Shown here in pieces: positions 36,801 to 45,515 of a stretch of 64,000 nucleotides of DNA (positions within the stretch are counted from its first letter, which is position 1; each line of letters starts with the position of its first letter). Below the pieces are notes generated by a model. That model saw only the letters and a program-made list of their open reading frames with translations. It was not told where the DNA came from and made no database searches. The translations under genes were made by a program, and so were the position numbers. Source of the stretch: Domibacillus robiginosus (GTDB lineage: Bacteria; Bacillota; Bacilli; Bacillales; Domibacillaceae); assembly GCF_000966195.1 (NCBI RefSeq), contig NZ_LAHL01000015.1:1-64000 (forward strand), in the 5' to 3' direction.

Positions 36801-36840
36801 AAGCAGCCAGCTGCCGGTTATAACGGGCAGCTGGCTGCTT
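36801..36840. terminator. Strong 15-bp hairpin after the small acidic protein gene
   Basis: AAGCAGCCAGCTGCC and its complement with a 9-nt loop; no long T run, so terminator function is likely but weaker than usual. Confidence 0.5.
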
Positions 36841-37431
36841 CGTTTCACTTCATATATGGCAGTAAGGAATCGATTCGATTGCTGCCATTAAAATGCTGAA
36901 CAAAATCGTTGCCATTCACCATTCTTTTTTCTTTATTCATTTATAATAAACATGTAGTTTAGGCGAAAATATATGTTCGGAGGAAGTCGAAAGGCAAAGC
37001 TGCCGTTTCTTTTTCATAATTCCCGGGCTTATTTTAAGGCTTCAGAGCAGTCCGTCATTTTCTGAGTAAGTCATAAAACCGCTAAGTTTAACTTGGTGGT
37101 TTTGTTTTTATGTAAAGGACACACCAGGCATTTAAAGCATAAAACATTTTTTTACCATATTTTTTGTTTGAACATTGTTATAACAATTATAACAATTCAA
37201 TTACAAAAACAGAAAATTGCTTTTTATTATAGAAGCAGCATTTACTCCAGGATCAAGCCACGCTTACGTTTATAGTCTAGTTTTAAATTGGAAGTTTATC
37301 ATTGCAGAAAACTAGTTAAAATTGGAGGTTTAAAACCTATTGCGGAATAATCTTTTTTCTTGCATTATTAGTGGCAGAGACCGAGCAACATGGTCATAAC
37401 AAACAAATAAGGATTTCAGGAGGGAATTAAT
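36841..37431. other. Spacer before the second CAP gene
   Basis: Contains a terminator-like hairpin at 37073-37107 (AAAACCGCTAAG / CTTGGTGGTTTT, T run) with no intact gene before it. A 60-codon plus frame from 37093 lies on top of it and is not supported. Confidence 0.4.
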
Positions 37432-38118
37432 TTGAAAAAGAAACTACGTATGATAGCTACGGCTGGTGCTCTTTCACTAGGATTACTTTCAGCAGGACAA
37501 GCGCATGCTGCTACACCAACTGTTCAAACGATTCAATATAAGGTAATTGTGAAATATGTTGATGGTAAACAAACTGTTTCGTTTGTTAAACAGCCAGCAC
37601 AAACAACACCAAAAGCAACGACAGCAAAGGCACCAACGACAACTACTCAGGAGCCAGCAAAGGCACCGACAACAACTACTCAAGAGCCAGCGAAAGCTCC
37701 AACAACAACTGCTCCAGCTCAAACACCAGCAGCAACGACTGGCTCTGTTAACGAGTTTGAGAAAAAAGTATTTGAGCTTGTAAATCAAGAACGTGCAAAA
37801 GCTGGCTTGAAAGCTCTTCAGCTCGATACAAAATTAAGTGAAGTTGCCCGTGCAAAATCAGCAGATATGAAAAACAAAGGATACTTTTCTCACCAATCAC
37901 CTACGTATGGTTCACCATTTGATATGATGAAGCAATTCGGTATTACGTATAAAACGGCTGGTGAAAACATTGCCAAAGGTCAAAAAACACCTGAAGAAGT
38001 AATGAAGGCGTGGATGAACAGCGATGGACACCGTAAGAATATTTTGAGTGCTGACTTCACTCATATTGGTGTAGGTTATGTAGATGGACATTGGACACAA
38101 ATGTTTATCGGAAAGTAA
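37432..38118 (+). CDS. Secreted CAP-domain protein with Thr/Pro repeat linker
   Basis: 228-aa exported protein. Signal peptide residues 1-27 (hydrophobic core ALSLGLLSAG, cleavage after AHA), a linker with tandem KAPTTTTQEPA repeats (about residues 60-100) typical of wall-spanning spacers, then a CAP/SCP domain (about 105-228) with VNQERAKAGLKAL, GYFSHQSPTYGSPFDMM and GENIAKG. The CAP domain is close to that of the LysM-CAP protein at 30971. TTG start after AGGAGGG. Terminator at 38165. Confidence 0.88.
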   Translation: MKKKLRMIATAGALSLGLLSAGQAHAATPTVQTIQYKVIVKYVDGKQTVSFVKQPAQTTPKATTAKAPTTTTQEPAKAPTTTTQEPAKAPTTTAPAQTPAATTGSVNEFEKKVFELVNQERAKAGLKALQLDTKLSEVARAKSADMKNKGYFSHQSPTYGSPFDMMKQFGITYKTAGENIAKGQKTPEEVMKAWMNSDGHRKNILSADFTHIGVGYVDGHWTQMFIGK

Positions 38119-38164
38119 ACAAAGTAACCCTTTATATTTAAAAGACTGTAAACAAATATATATT

Positions 38165-38202
38165 TAAAAAAACCGCTAGATTTAGTCTGGCGGTTTTATT
38201 TT
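38165..38202 (+). terminator. Terminator after the second CAP gene
   Basis: AAAAACCGCTAGA / TCTGGCGGTTTT stem with T run. Confidence 0.8.
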
Positions 38203-38206
38203 TAAT

Positions 38207-38546
38207 TATGCTAAGAATTCTGGCAGCTCATCAAGACAAACCAGACAAACCTTCATATCCATCCTTATTTCATGTTCATTATTTACTTCATCAAACACCT
38301 CAATCACAGCCTGACGAAACGCATGATCATACTTTACCAATTTCGCAAATCTTTCATAGTAGGAACACCGAAAAGAACATTCAACTCATCAGATGGTTGT
38401 CGAAGGGCTTTTTCTCCAATTAAGTTTACATGGCAATTGACAGAATTCATTACATAGTAAAGCCGTTCAAATTCTATAAACACATTTTGGTCCGGATTTG
38501 TTCGTTTAGGTCCATTACTGGATCCAAGGCTAAATGATTTACTCAT
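38207..38546 (-). pseudogene. Probable frameshifted small gene, unknown family
   Basis: From ATG 38546 (AAGGAGTTTT before it) a 70-codon frame runs to 38334 and stops. In a second frame, overlapping from about 38365, the protein-like sequence continues YYERFAKLVKYDHAFRQAVI and on to MKVCLVCLDELPEFLA with stop near 38207. The two parts together would give a protein of about 110 aa. A single-base frameshift near 38345-38375 explains the pattern; two overlapping genes are the alternative. Confidence 0.45.
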
Positions 38547-38560
38547 AAAACTCCTTAATT

Positions 38561-38927
38561 TTTTCTCCCATTATATCAATTGAAAAGCAGTAAAGGGAAA
38601 AGCAAGGAGTGTATTGCTTGTCGTGTAGTCTGTATATGGAAAACATGAGGGGGAAAATCAGAAATAGTAACGAAAAAGAAGCTTGTCAGTCACGAATTCA
38701 GTAAGACTATTTCACTTTATACACTGGGTATCAACAGTGTGAAAACAATTATTCGGGGATAGGTACATGTTACTTTTTATTTAGATTTTGACAAGGTGTA
38801 TGTAAAGCAGTATCACTTCAAAAAAAAACATTCAACCATCACGTGCTACTGTACGCTGTTGGGTTTATATGATATGATTACACCATAAATAAAAAAGCAA
38901 GGGGGCGTTTAGGTTGGGAAGGCGTTA
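38561..38927. other. Spacer before the MerR gene
   Basis: AT-rich, no gene recognised. Probable promoter elements lie in the last 60 bases (GATATGATTACACC). Confidence 0.35.
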
Positions 38928-39314
38928 TTGCGCATTGGCCAGGTGGCTGAATTAAGCGGTTTATCTTCACGTACAATTGATTACTATACACAGTGCGGGC
39001 TACTGCCGGTTGAGCGTTCTTCTACTAATTATCGTCTCTATCCGGAAAGCGTGCTTCAAACATTGGAACGAATTAAGCTGCTAAAAAAGCAGCGTATGTC
39101 GATTGCGGAGATTGAGCAAGTGCTCCATGAACCTGAAGACAGGGAAATAGATCCCATTATGTATGACGTGCAGGAAGAAATCGATTGCCTTCAAAAAAAG
39201 CTGGCATCACTTGAAGAAAAATTAAAAGATGCGCCTAAAGAAGAAAAAGAGCGCGTTCATAAAATTCTTGAGCAGAAAATGATGGATATTATGAAACTAT
39301 TAACCATGCTATAA
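38928..39314 (+). CDS. MerR-family transcriptional regulator
   Basis: 128 aa from TTG 38928, with GGAAGG upstream. The N-terminal winged helix (MRIGQVAELSGLSSRTIDYY, residues 1-20, then GLLPVERSSTNYRLY) is followed by a long C-terminal coiled coil (residues about 75-125) for dimerisation. No cysteine metal-binding loop is visible. In B. subtilis a MerR gene (yhdQ) lies beside CorC-like genes (yhdP, yhdT), the same neighbours as here, so it may regulate the two following genes, 38 bases downstream. Confidence 0.85.
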   Translation: MRIGQVAELSGLSSRTIDYYTQCGLLPVERSSTNYRLYPESVLQTLERIKLLKKQRMSIAEIEQVLHEPEDREIDPIMYDVQEEIDCLQKKLASLEEKLKDAPKEEKERVHKILEQKMMDIMKLLTML

Positions 39315-39322
39315 CAATACCT

Positions 39323-39355
39323 GGAGGTGAATCCCTCAAGAGAGGGAAATAATTG
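39323..39355 (+). promoter_or_regulatory. Hairpin between ribosome site and TTG start, CorC gene 1
   Basis: GGAGGTG (39323-39329) is 23 nt from the TTG at 39353, too far for normal initiation. Between them TCCCTC-AAGA-GAGGGA (39332-39347) forms a perfect 6-bp hairpin; if folded, the remaining spacing is 7 nt. A GTG inside the ribosome site could also start a short overlapping peptide (MNPSREGNNW). The same block precedes the next gene. Confidence 0.75.
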
Positions 39356-40675
39356 GACATTATTACAACCATCAACTTGTTTTTACTTGTACTTTTGCTC
39401 GGACTGACGGCTTTCTTCGTTGGTTCAGAGTTTGCGGTGGTCAAGCTACGTATGTCACGCATTGACCAGCTGATTGCGGAAGGAAATAAAAAAGCGGTAC
39501 TGGCCAAAAAAGTAGCCGGCGACCTGGATTACTATTTATCGGCGTGTCAGCTTGGCATCACTGTAACAGCACTCGGGCTTGGCGCACTCGGAAAGCCGGC
39601 AGTGGAGAGCCTACTGTACCCAGTATTTAACTATTTTAATGTATCAGATGCTGTAGCCTCCGCTTCTTCCTACGCGATTGCCTTTATCCTAGTGACGTTT
39701 CTACATGTGGTGGTGGGTGAAATGGCACCAAAAACACTCGCGATCCAGTTTTCCGAGAAAGTAACACTTCTCCTGGCTCCTTGGCTTTACCGGTTTGGTA
39801 AATTGATGTTTCCATTCATCTGGGCACTAAATGGAACGTCACGTGTGCTTCTCCGCTCCTTCGGTGTGAAGCCGGCAGGACATGGTGAATCATACTCTGA
39901 AGATGAATTACGTATTATTATGGCACAAAGCTTCCAGGGCGGCGAGATCAACCGGTCAGAGCTTTCGTATATGGAAAACGTCTTCACATTTGACGAGCGT
40001 GTCGCAAAAGACATTATGGTACCAAGAACAGCTTTTGTAGCGCTTGATAAAGAAATGCAGTATAGCGACATTGTTCAGGTACTGGCTGAACATAATTATA
40101 CACGCTACCCTGTCACAGAAGCTGGCGATAAAGACCGCATTATGGGTGTTGTTAATGTTAAGAAAATGCTGACGCATATTGCGGCAGGCCGTGAGCGCAG
40201 GCTGGAAGAGTTTGTACGGGATCTTCCATTAGTTCACGAAGTGACAAGCATTCAAGATGCGCTTTTAAAAATGCAGACTGCCCGTGTTCACATGGCACTG
40301 GTTATTGATGAATATGGCGGCACGGCCGGCATCATTACAATGGAAGACATTCTGGAAGAGCTCGTTGGGGAGATCCGCGATGAGTTTGACGCAGATGAAG
40401 TGGCAGATATTGTGAAAAAAGGTGAAAATCAATATATGATTAATAGCCTTGTTCTTTTAGAGGAATTAGAAGATCGGTTTGGGATTGAATTTGAAGAAAG
40501 TGAAGACGTCGACACCATTGGTGGCTGGATCCAGTTTAAAAAGATGGAGACGGTTGAAGTCGGGGATATCATTGAGCAGGGAAGTAATATCTGGACGGTC
40601 GCTGAAATGGATCATTATCAAATTAAACAGGTACTCCTGGAGCGTACAGAAGTCAAAGACGAAGAAAACAATTAA
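39353..40675 (+). CDS. CNNM/CorC-family (HlyC/CorC) membrane protein, copy 1
   Basis: 440 aa. An N-terminal DUF21 transmembrane domain (about residues 1-195; GSEFAVVKLRMSRIDQL near 23, DYYLSACQLGITVTALGLGALG near 58) is followed by a CBS pair (about 210-335; DIMVPRTAF, HMALVIDEYGGTAGIITMEDILEEL) and a C-terminal CorC_HlyC domain (about 350-430; DTIGGWIQF). Relatives such as B. subtilis MpfA (YhdP) are implicated in magnesium export. It is followed 54 bases later by a paralogue with an identical leader. Confidence 0.9.
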   Translation: MDIITTINLFLLVLLLGLTAFFVGSEFAVVKLRMSRIDQLIAEGNKKAVLAKKVAGDLDYYLSACQLGITVTALGLGALGKPAVESLLYPVFNYFNVSDAVASASSYAIAFILVTFLHVVVGEMAPKTLAIQFSEKVTLLLAPWLYRFGKLMFPFIWALNGTSRVLLRSFGVKPAGHGESYSEDELRIIMAQSFQGGEINRSELSYMENVFTFDERVAKDIMVPRTAFVALDKEMQYSDIVQVLAEHNYTRYPVTEAGDKDRIMGVVNVKKMLTHIAAGRERRLEEFVRDLPLVHEVTSIQDALLKMQTARVHMALVIDEYGGTAGIITMEDILEELVGEIRDEFDADEVADIVKKGENQYMINSLVLLEELEDRFGIEFEESEDVDTIGGWIQFKKMETVEVGDIIEQGSNIWTVAEMDHYQIKQVLLERTEVKDEENN

Positions 40676-40699
40676 TCATTACAGGATACGAATACTTTT

Positions 40700-40732
40700 G
40701 GAGGTGAATCCCTCAAGAGAGGGAAATAATTG
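40700..40732 (+). promoter_or_regulatory. Hairpin between ribosome site and TTG start, CorC gene 2
   Basis: Identical to the element at 39323-39355: GGAGGTG at 40700-40706, TCCCTC-AAGA-GAGGGA at 40709-40724, TTG at 40730. Flanking sequence and gene bodies have diverged, so the block seems selectively retained. Confidence 0.75.
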
Positions 40733-42052
40733 GACAGTATAATATTATTAAACTTGTTTTTAGTGGCAGTGATGATTGCATTGACAGCTTTTTTTGTAGG
40801 TGCTGAATTTGCAATCCTGAAAGTGCGGATGTCCAGAATTGACCAGCTTATATCAGAAGGCAACAAAAAAGCCGTGCTGGCCAGAAAAGTAGCCCATAAC
40901 CTGGATTACTACTTGTCTGCCTGCCAGCTTGGTATTACGATTACGGCACTTATCCTGGGCGCGCTCGGGGAACCGACGGTTGAAAAAATCCTTCACCCTG
41001 TCTTTGAGAGCATGGAGTTATCGGATGCGATGGCGACCGTACTTTCGTACGCTATTGCTTTATCACTCGTAACGTTTTTGCATGTGGTACTTGGAGAGCT
41101 TGCTCCCAAAACGCTGGCTATTCAATTTGCGGAAAGAATGACGCTGCTGCTTGCGCCTCCACTTTATTGGTTCGGTAAAATTATGTCTCCATTTATCTGG
41201 GCATTAAACGGTGCTGCCCGTATTTTTCTCCGCCTGTTTGGTGTGGAGCCTGCAGGACATGATGAAGTTCACTCCGAGGAAGAATTGAAACTCATCATGC
41301 ACCAGAGCTTTGAAAGCGGTGAAATTAACCAGACAGAATTAAATTATCTGGAAAACATCTTTGCATTTGATGAACGCGTGATCAAGGACATTATGATTCC
41401 GAGAACAGAGATCGTCACACTTGAAAAAGATATTTCGTTCGAAAACATGATTGCTGTTTTGGAAGAAAACGATTATACACGCTATCCTGTCACGGAAGCA
41501 TATGACAAAGACCAGGTAATTGGCTTTGTAAATACGAAAGAAATGTTAACGCACATTGCAGCCGGCAATGACCGCGAAATGGAGCGTTTTATACATGAAA
41601 TGCCGCGCTTCCATGAAGCTACCCCCATTCAAGCTGTTCTTTTAAAAATGCAGCAGAGCCGTACGCATATGGCCATCGTAACCGATGAATATGGTGGCAC
41701 AGCGGGTCTTGTAACGATGGAAGATATTTTGGAAGAAATTGTCGGTGAGATCCGTGATGAATACGACACAGATGAAATACCAGATATCCAGGAAAAAAGC
41801 GAAACAGAGTATGTGGTAAATGGACGTGTTTTATTATCGGAATTGGAGGAGAGATTTGGCTTCTCATTTCCTGAAAGCAATGATGTAGATACGATCGGCG
41901 GCTGGATCCAGATACAAAATGACAAGCTGACTGAAGAAGGAGATATGATCAATCTTCATTCACACCTTTGGACAGTCATAGAAATGGAAAATTATCAGAT
42001 CAAATTGGTATCCTTGAAGCTAAATGCTTCTTCTGCTGCATCAAAGTCTTAA
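40730..42052 (+). CDS. CNNM/CorC-family (HlyC/CorC) membrane protein, copy 2
   Basis: 440 aa, same domain order as its neighbour: DUF21 membrane region (GAEFAILKVRMSRIDQL near 23), CBS pair (DIMIPRTEI, HMAIVTDEYGGTAGLVTMEDILEEI) and CorC_HlyC end (DTIGGWIQ). Identical length and high similarity show a tandem duplication. A strong terminator at 42052 ends the run. The pair may form distinct or mixed dimers; ion specificity (magnesium, cobalt) is inferred from the family. Confidence 0.9.
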   Translation: MDSIILLNLFLVAVMIALTAFFVGAEFAILKVRMSRIDQLISEGNKKAVLARKVAHNLDYYLSACQLGITITALILGALGEPTVEKILHPVFESMELSDAMATVLSYAIALSLVTFLHVVLGELAPKTLAIQFAERMTLLLAPPLYWFGKIMSPFIWALNGAARIFLRLFGVEPAGHDEVHSEEELKLIMHQSFESGEINQTELNYLENIFAFDERVIKDIMIPRTEIVTLEKDISFENMIAVLEENDYTRYPVTEAYDKDQVIGFVNTKEMLTHIAAGNDREMERFIHEMPRFHEATPIQAVLLKMQQSRTHMAIVTDEYGGTAGLVTMEDILEEIVGEIRDEYDTDEIPDIQEKSETEYVVNGRVLLSELEERFGFSFPESNDVDTIGGWIQIQNDKLTEEGDMINLHSHLWTVIEMENYQIKLVSLKLNASSAASKS

Positions 42053-42090
42053 AAAAAGCATGGTTCCTTTTGGGAATCATGCTTTTTATT
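42052..42090 (+). terminator. Terminator after the CorC pair
   Basis: AAAAAAGCATGGTTCC / GGGAATCATGCTTTTT stem directly after the stop codon. Confidence 0.88.
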
Positions 42091-42612
42091 TTCTTGTTTT
42101 TAGTATTTGATGACTGTTTCGAGGCCAAAGAAACAAAGCTGAAATCTGCATAAAGTAAAAAGAAATTTTAGTATCGAGCTGCAACTTTTTTAAAATGAAA
42201 GATATTTTCTTTTATCTAGAAGTCCTGGGGGAAATAATAAGAAGTTAAAGAGAATATAATAGAAAAAGGTATAACCGTTAAAAAGAGCAGCAAGAAAATT
42301 ATACTCCTGAGCAGGTATAATTTCGAAGTTTGAAGTGCTTATAAGAGTTATAAGGGCTGGGATATTAAAAATTAAAAAGTAGGAATCAGTATTTGTCTTC
42401 AGCCCTCTTATCGAGTTGAAAAACCTGTTTGTATCTTGTCAATGTTCATGAAATTGTCAAACTTCTTTAAGGCAATATCGAGGCAAAAAGTTAGTATGGA
42501 AAAGAGACAGAATTTTTTGCTGAAATATATGTTTAAGAAGGAAGCAGACCATATTGCATATTTAAAGCAAGGCCGATATTTATCATCATGATTTGGAGGG
42601 ATTTTTTCTATT
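42091..42612. other. Spacer with no recognised gene
   Basis: AT-rich, short frames only. Confidence 0.35.
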
Positions 42613-43674
42613 ATGCTTCTTCAATATGAAAATGACCTGAATGAAGTGTGGTTATTTTTACAAAGAAACGGTGGAAATCACGCATCCCACTTAAGCTTTT
42701 TGAATGATAAACGCTTTTTTTGGTCACAACAGAAGCAAGTTTTGATTATCTACCAAAAAGCAGGCAATGCCTATATTGTACTGGGGGATCCCATTGGGAA
42801 AGAATCTCTCATTTATGGAGCTATTCATGAATTTCACAAATACTGCCGTCAAATAAATATGACTCCCGTCTTTTATCAGGTATCTATTCGATATATGGCG
42901 GCTTATCAGGAACTGGGGTATGGTTCTCTTAAAATAGGAGAAGAAGCGAAAGTGTATCTTCCGGATTTTTCACTGTCAGGGAACAGCAGGAAACGGCTGC
43001 GTACTTGCCGGAATAAATTTGAACGGGAAGGCTATCAATTTTCTGTTTTATTTCCACCCCATTCAAAAGAGCTGCTAGAAGAAATAAAGGAAGTTTCAGA
43101 TGCCTGGTTAGGGAGCAGGAAGGAAAAAGGGTTTTCAGTCGGCTATTTTTATGATGACTATGTAGCCAGATTCCCTCTTGGAATTGTTAAAAATCAGAAT
43201 GAGGATATTATTGCCTTTGCAACGCTTGCGTACAATCAGCCAAAAATCGATCGTACACTTGTCATCGATTTAATGCGTTACCAGCCTGAAAAAAGCCCAA
43301 ACGCAACTATGGACTTTTTGTTTATTTCTATCTTCAACTGGTGCAAGGAACAAGGATATGAGTGGTGCAGTATGGGCATCTCCCCTTTAGCCAATATGAA
43401 AGACCCTGATCAAAGTGGAATGTATGAGGCTGCGGGACAGATCATTTTTGACAAAGTTAATCATTTTTATAATTTTAAAGGGCTTTATCAATATAAAAAT
43501 AAATTTCAGCCTAAATGGGAGTCACGTTATCTTGTGTACCAGAGTAATTTTCTTCCTGCTGTTTTTCTGCGTATTATCCGTTTAATCCACGCTAATCAGG
43601 TGGCAACAATGGGCAAGTTTATTTTGGCAAGGAACCCACTCGAAAAATTAAAATTCGGTAAAAGACCTTTTTAA
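42613..43674 (+). CDS. Stand-alone MprF C-terminal domain protein (DUF2156)
   Basis: 353-aa soluble protein matching the cytosolic catalytic half of MprF, the lysyl-phosphatidylglycerol synthase, without the N-terminal flippase membrane domain. GNHASHLSFLNDKRFFW near residue 21, NAYIVLGDPIG near 54, NRKRLRTCRNKFEREGY-like block near 126 and SMGISPLANM near 254 correspond to the dual-GNAT fold used for aminoacyl-tRNA-dependent transfer. Related stand-alone proteins modify lipids or have unknown acceptors. GGAGGG precedes the ATG. It has no operon partner. Confidence 0.8.
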   Translation: MLLQYENDLNEVWLFLQRNGGNHASHLSFLNDKRFFWSQQKQVLIIYQKAGNAYIVLGDPIGKESLIYGAIHEFHKYCRQINMTPVFYQVSIRYMAAYQELGYGSLKIGEEAKVYLPDFSLSGNSRKRLRTCRNKFEREGYQFSVLFPPHSKELLEEIKEVSDAWLGSRKEKGFSVGYFYDDYVARFPLGIVKNQNEDIIAFATLAYNQPKIDRTLVIDLMRYQPEKSPNATMDFLFISIFNWCKEQGYEWCSMGISPLANMKDPDQSGMYEAAGQIIFDKVNHFYNFKGLYQYKNKFQPKWESRYLVYQSNFLPAVFLRIIRLIHANQVATMGKFILARNPLEKLKFGKRPF

Positions 43675-43689
43675 CAGATCATACTTAAA

Positions 43690-43930
43690 AAGTGTATCTC
43701 AAAAAAGACAGTCTTTTAGGCCCATCTCATTCTGTTGAAATAAGAGACTGACTGTTTAAACCCAACACATTTTTGAACGTTTAGGTCTCTAGCAGTATGG
43801 GTTACCGTGCTTGGTCCAGGCGTAGAAGAGGCAGCATCCGCAGGGCTCCGCTTTTCGCAGGGCAGACGCAGCCCCTCACTGCTTCTTAAAGAAAACAGCG
43901 TGCTTCTGGCTACCATAAAAAGACGATTTC
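43690..43930. repeat. GC-rich repeat-like insert
   Basis: A GC-rich stretch (CCGCAGGGCTCCGCTTTTCGCAGG and following) in AT-rich surroundings, between the MprF-like gene and the strong terminator at 43971. Style resembles the GC-rich repeats near 5.5, 46.6-46.9 and 62.2 kb, but the sequence is not identical. Confidence 0.35.
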
Positions 43931-43970
43931 AGCTAAACAATGGAATATTCTCTTGACGACTCTATTTTTC

Positions 43971-44012
43971 AACACTGTGAGACGGCCTTTTAAGCCGTCT
44001 CACAGTGTTTTT
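43971..44012 (+). terminator. Very strong isolated terminator
   Basis: AACACTGTGAGACGGC and its exact complement (16 bp), 7-nt loop, T run. It lies 300 bases past the MprF-like gene, with the GC-rich insert between. Confidence 0.85.
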
Positions 44013-44288
44013 GAATGTTTATTTTTATAAAGGCCAGCATCTATTCCTAGATGATTATATTTTCCTTTTTTTCGGAATATAAGAGAGCTGGGGATAGTTA
44101 AAGACAAGAACAGCGCACATGGAAAGAATTTTAACTGAAATAGGTTGCCTAGTAAACGTACTACTAAGAATTAATTCAGCTTGGCAGTTATCCTGTCCAA
44201 AGGTGATTGCTTTTTTGCATGGGGAGTGGTGCATATTTTTATAGCTCTTAACATGATAAACTTTGTAAAAATGCTTTTAGTGCATGAC
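44013..44288. other. Spacer with no recognised gene
   Basis: Nothing seen beyond short frames. Confidence 0.3.
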
Positions 44289-44318
44289 AAAAAGTCCTCT
44301 TTTCGATGAGGACTTTTC
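44289..44318. terminator. Terminator after the YhcN/YlaJ gene
   Basis: AAAAGTCCTC / GAGGACTTTT stem with T runs on both sides, 30 bases past the minus-strand stop codon. Confidence 0.8.
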
Positions 44319-44347
44319 TTTTCATTACAAGATGCTTGACCTTGCAT

Positions 44348-44842
44348 TTAAGCATCTGGAAATACTCGTCGAACAGCGTCGCTGAATTCATCGAAGAATC
44401 CTTCAACGGGCTCGCCTGCCTCGATTCGATCAGCATATTCCTTCATTTGCGTGCTGAAATCTGGATCTTCAGAAACATAGACTTTTTCCACCGAGGTGTC
44501 TGCTTCTTTTACTTTTTCTTCAATGTTATTTTTCAAGTCATCACTGACGTCAGTTCCATTTTTTAGATCAACAGCTGCATAAGCACGGTGATCGGTTACA
44601 AGCACTGTTGCCCCATTAACCTCTTCAATTTTTTTAACATTATCAGCAGCTTCATCAGCTACTTCTAAGGTCTGGTTATCATTAGTGGTATCGTCATCTG
44701 CTTGCTGATCATTTGTAGCTGTATTTTCTGCCGGAGTATTATCCTCTTTGTCAGCGGCATTATTGTCATTATCGTTACCCATACAAGCCGTTAATAAAAA
44801 CATCGCCATAAAAGCTGCAGCGTAAATCGAGACTTTCTTCAT
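44348..44842 (-). CDS. YhcN/YlaJ-family sporulation lipoprotein
   Basis: 164-aa exported lipoprotein. The lipobox LLTAC places the lipidated cysteine at C20. It is followed by a disordered Asn/Asp/Glu/Thr-rich segment (about 21-60) and a YhcN/YlaJ domain (about 62-155) with VADEAADNVKKIEEVNGATVLVTDHRAYAAV and VYVSEDPDF. Family members are found in the spore coat or inner spore membrane. AGGAGGGC ribosome site before the ATG. A marker for an endospore former. Confidence 0.88.
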   Translation of the reverse strand: MKKVSIYAAAFMAMFLLTACMGNDNDNNAADKEDNTPAENTATNDQQADDDTTNDNQTLEVADEAADNVKKIEEVNGATVLVTDHRAYAAVDLKNGTDVSDDLKNNIEEKVKEADTSVEKVYVSEDPDFSTQMKEYADRIEAGEPVEGFFDEFSDAVRRVFPDA

Positions 44843-45515
44843 TGTTAGCCCTCCTCACATATAGTAACAAAGGATATACTCTCCAATGAGCCATTTATTA
44901 TTCCACCTAGTGAATAAAAGAAGCAGCTATTGTTTAAACAATAACTGCTTATATTAAAAGGGGTAAAGTTAGCCTGTGCTTTCGGAAGAAAGATATACAC
45001 AAATCCGGTATTTTGTTTCCTTGATTTTTCGTGAAGCAGTAAATAAAAATACAGACCAAAAGATCCTGGATCTAAAAGAAGCCCCGGCTAAAGAGCCGAA
45101 GACAGTCATTACGGATAGAGAAATAATCAATGAGCCACTGTCCGTCATGAATTGAAACAGAGGATGGTTAAAACAGAGCTGGACAAACAGGGAGTTGCCA
45201 TTGATAATGCTTTTCTTAGACAGGTGGATTCTAAGAGGCGGTTAAAAAAGGGTTTGTTTGATGACGGGCGGAAGGTCTTAAACTTTCAGGGAAAACCTTA
45301 ATTGCTTGCGGCGACAAAACATGCGGGGTGTACTTAGAGCTATTTGCATTTAAAACAGAAAAGAGAAAAGCCATATATAAAGTAAAAAAATGAAAGAAGC
45401 CAGCCACGCATTTTATTATAGTTGCTTCAAATGTATAATTAACTTTCTACAGACATTTTAATTCAGGATTTAGTGATAAAATAACAAAAATAATCCACTA
45501 TAAAGGAAAATAAAC
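44843..45515. other. Spacer with a possible YetF remnant
   Basis: Most is non-coding; the part at 45050-45300 is described separately. A hairpin relative of the 27.5/28.1-kb repeats (GAAGCCCCGGCTAAAGAGCCG) occurs near 45080-45103. Confidence 0.35.
45050..45300 (+). pseudogene. Probable remnant of a YetF-type (DUF421) membrane protein
   Basis: In shifting frames the sequence reads AKEPKTVITDREIINEPLSV then VKTELDKQGVAIDNAFLRQV and KKGLFDDGRKVLNF. The second part resembles the soluble C-terminal domain of DUF421/YetF proteins, where a LxxxLxxxGV block precedes NVFLAQVDSKGxLxVD-type sequence. Membrane helices are missing and a stop interrupts, so it is a relic. Confidence 0.4.

Noticed and set aside
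37489-37788. Cysteine-rich minus-strand frame opposite the Thr/Pro linker
   Set aside because: Antisense shadow of the repeat region of the CAP-domain gene.
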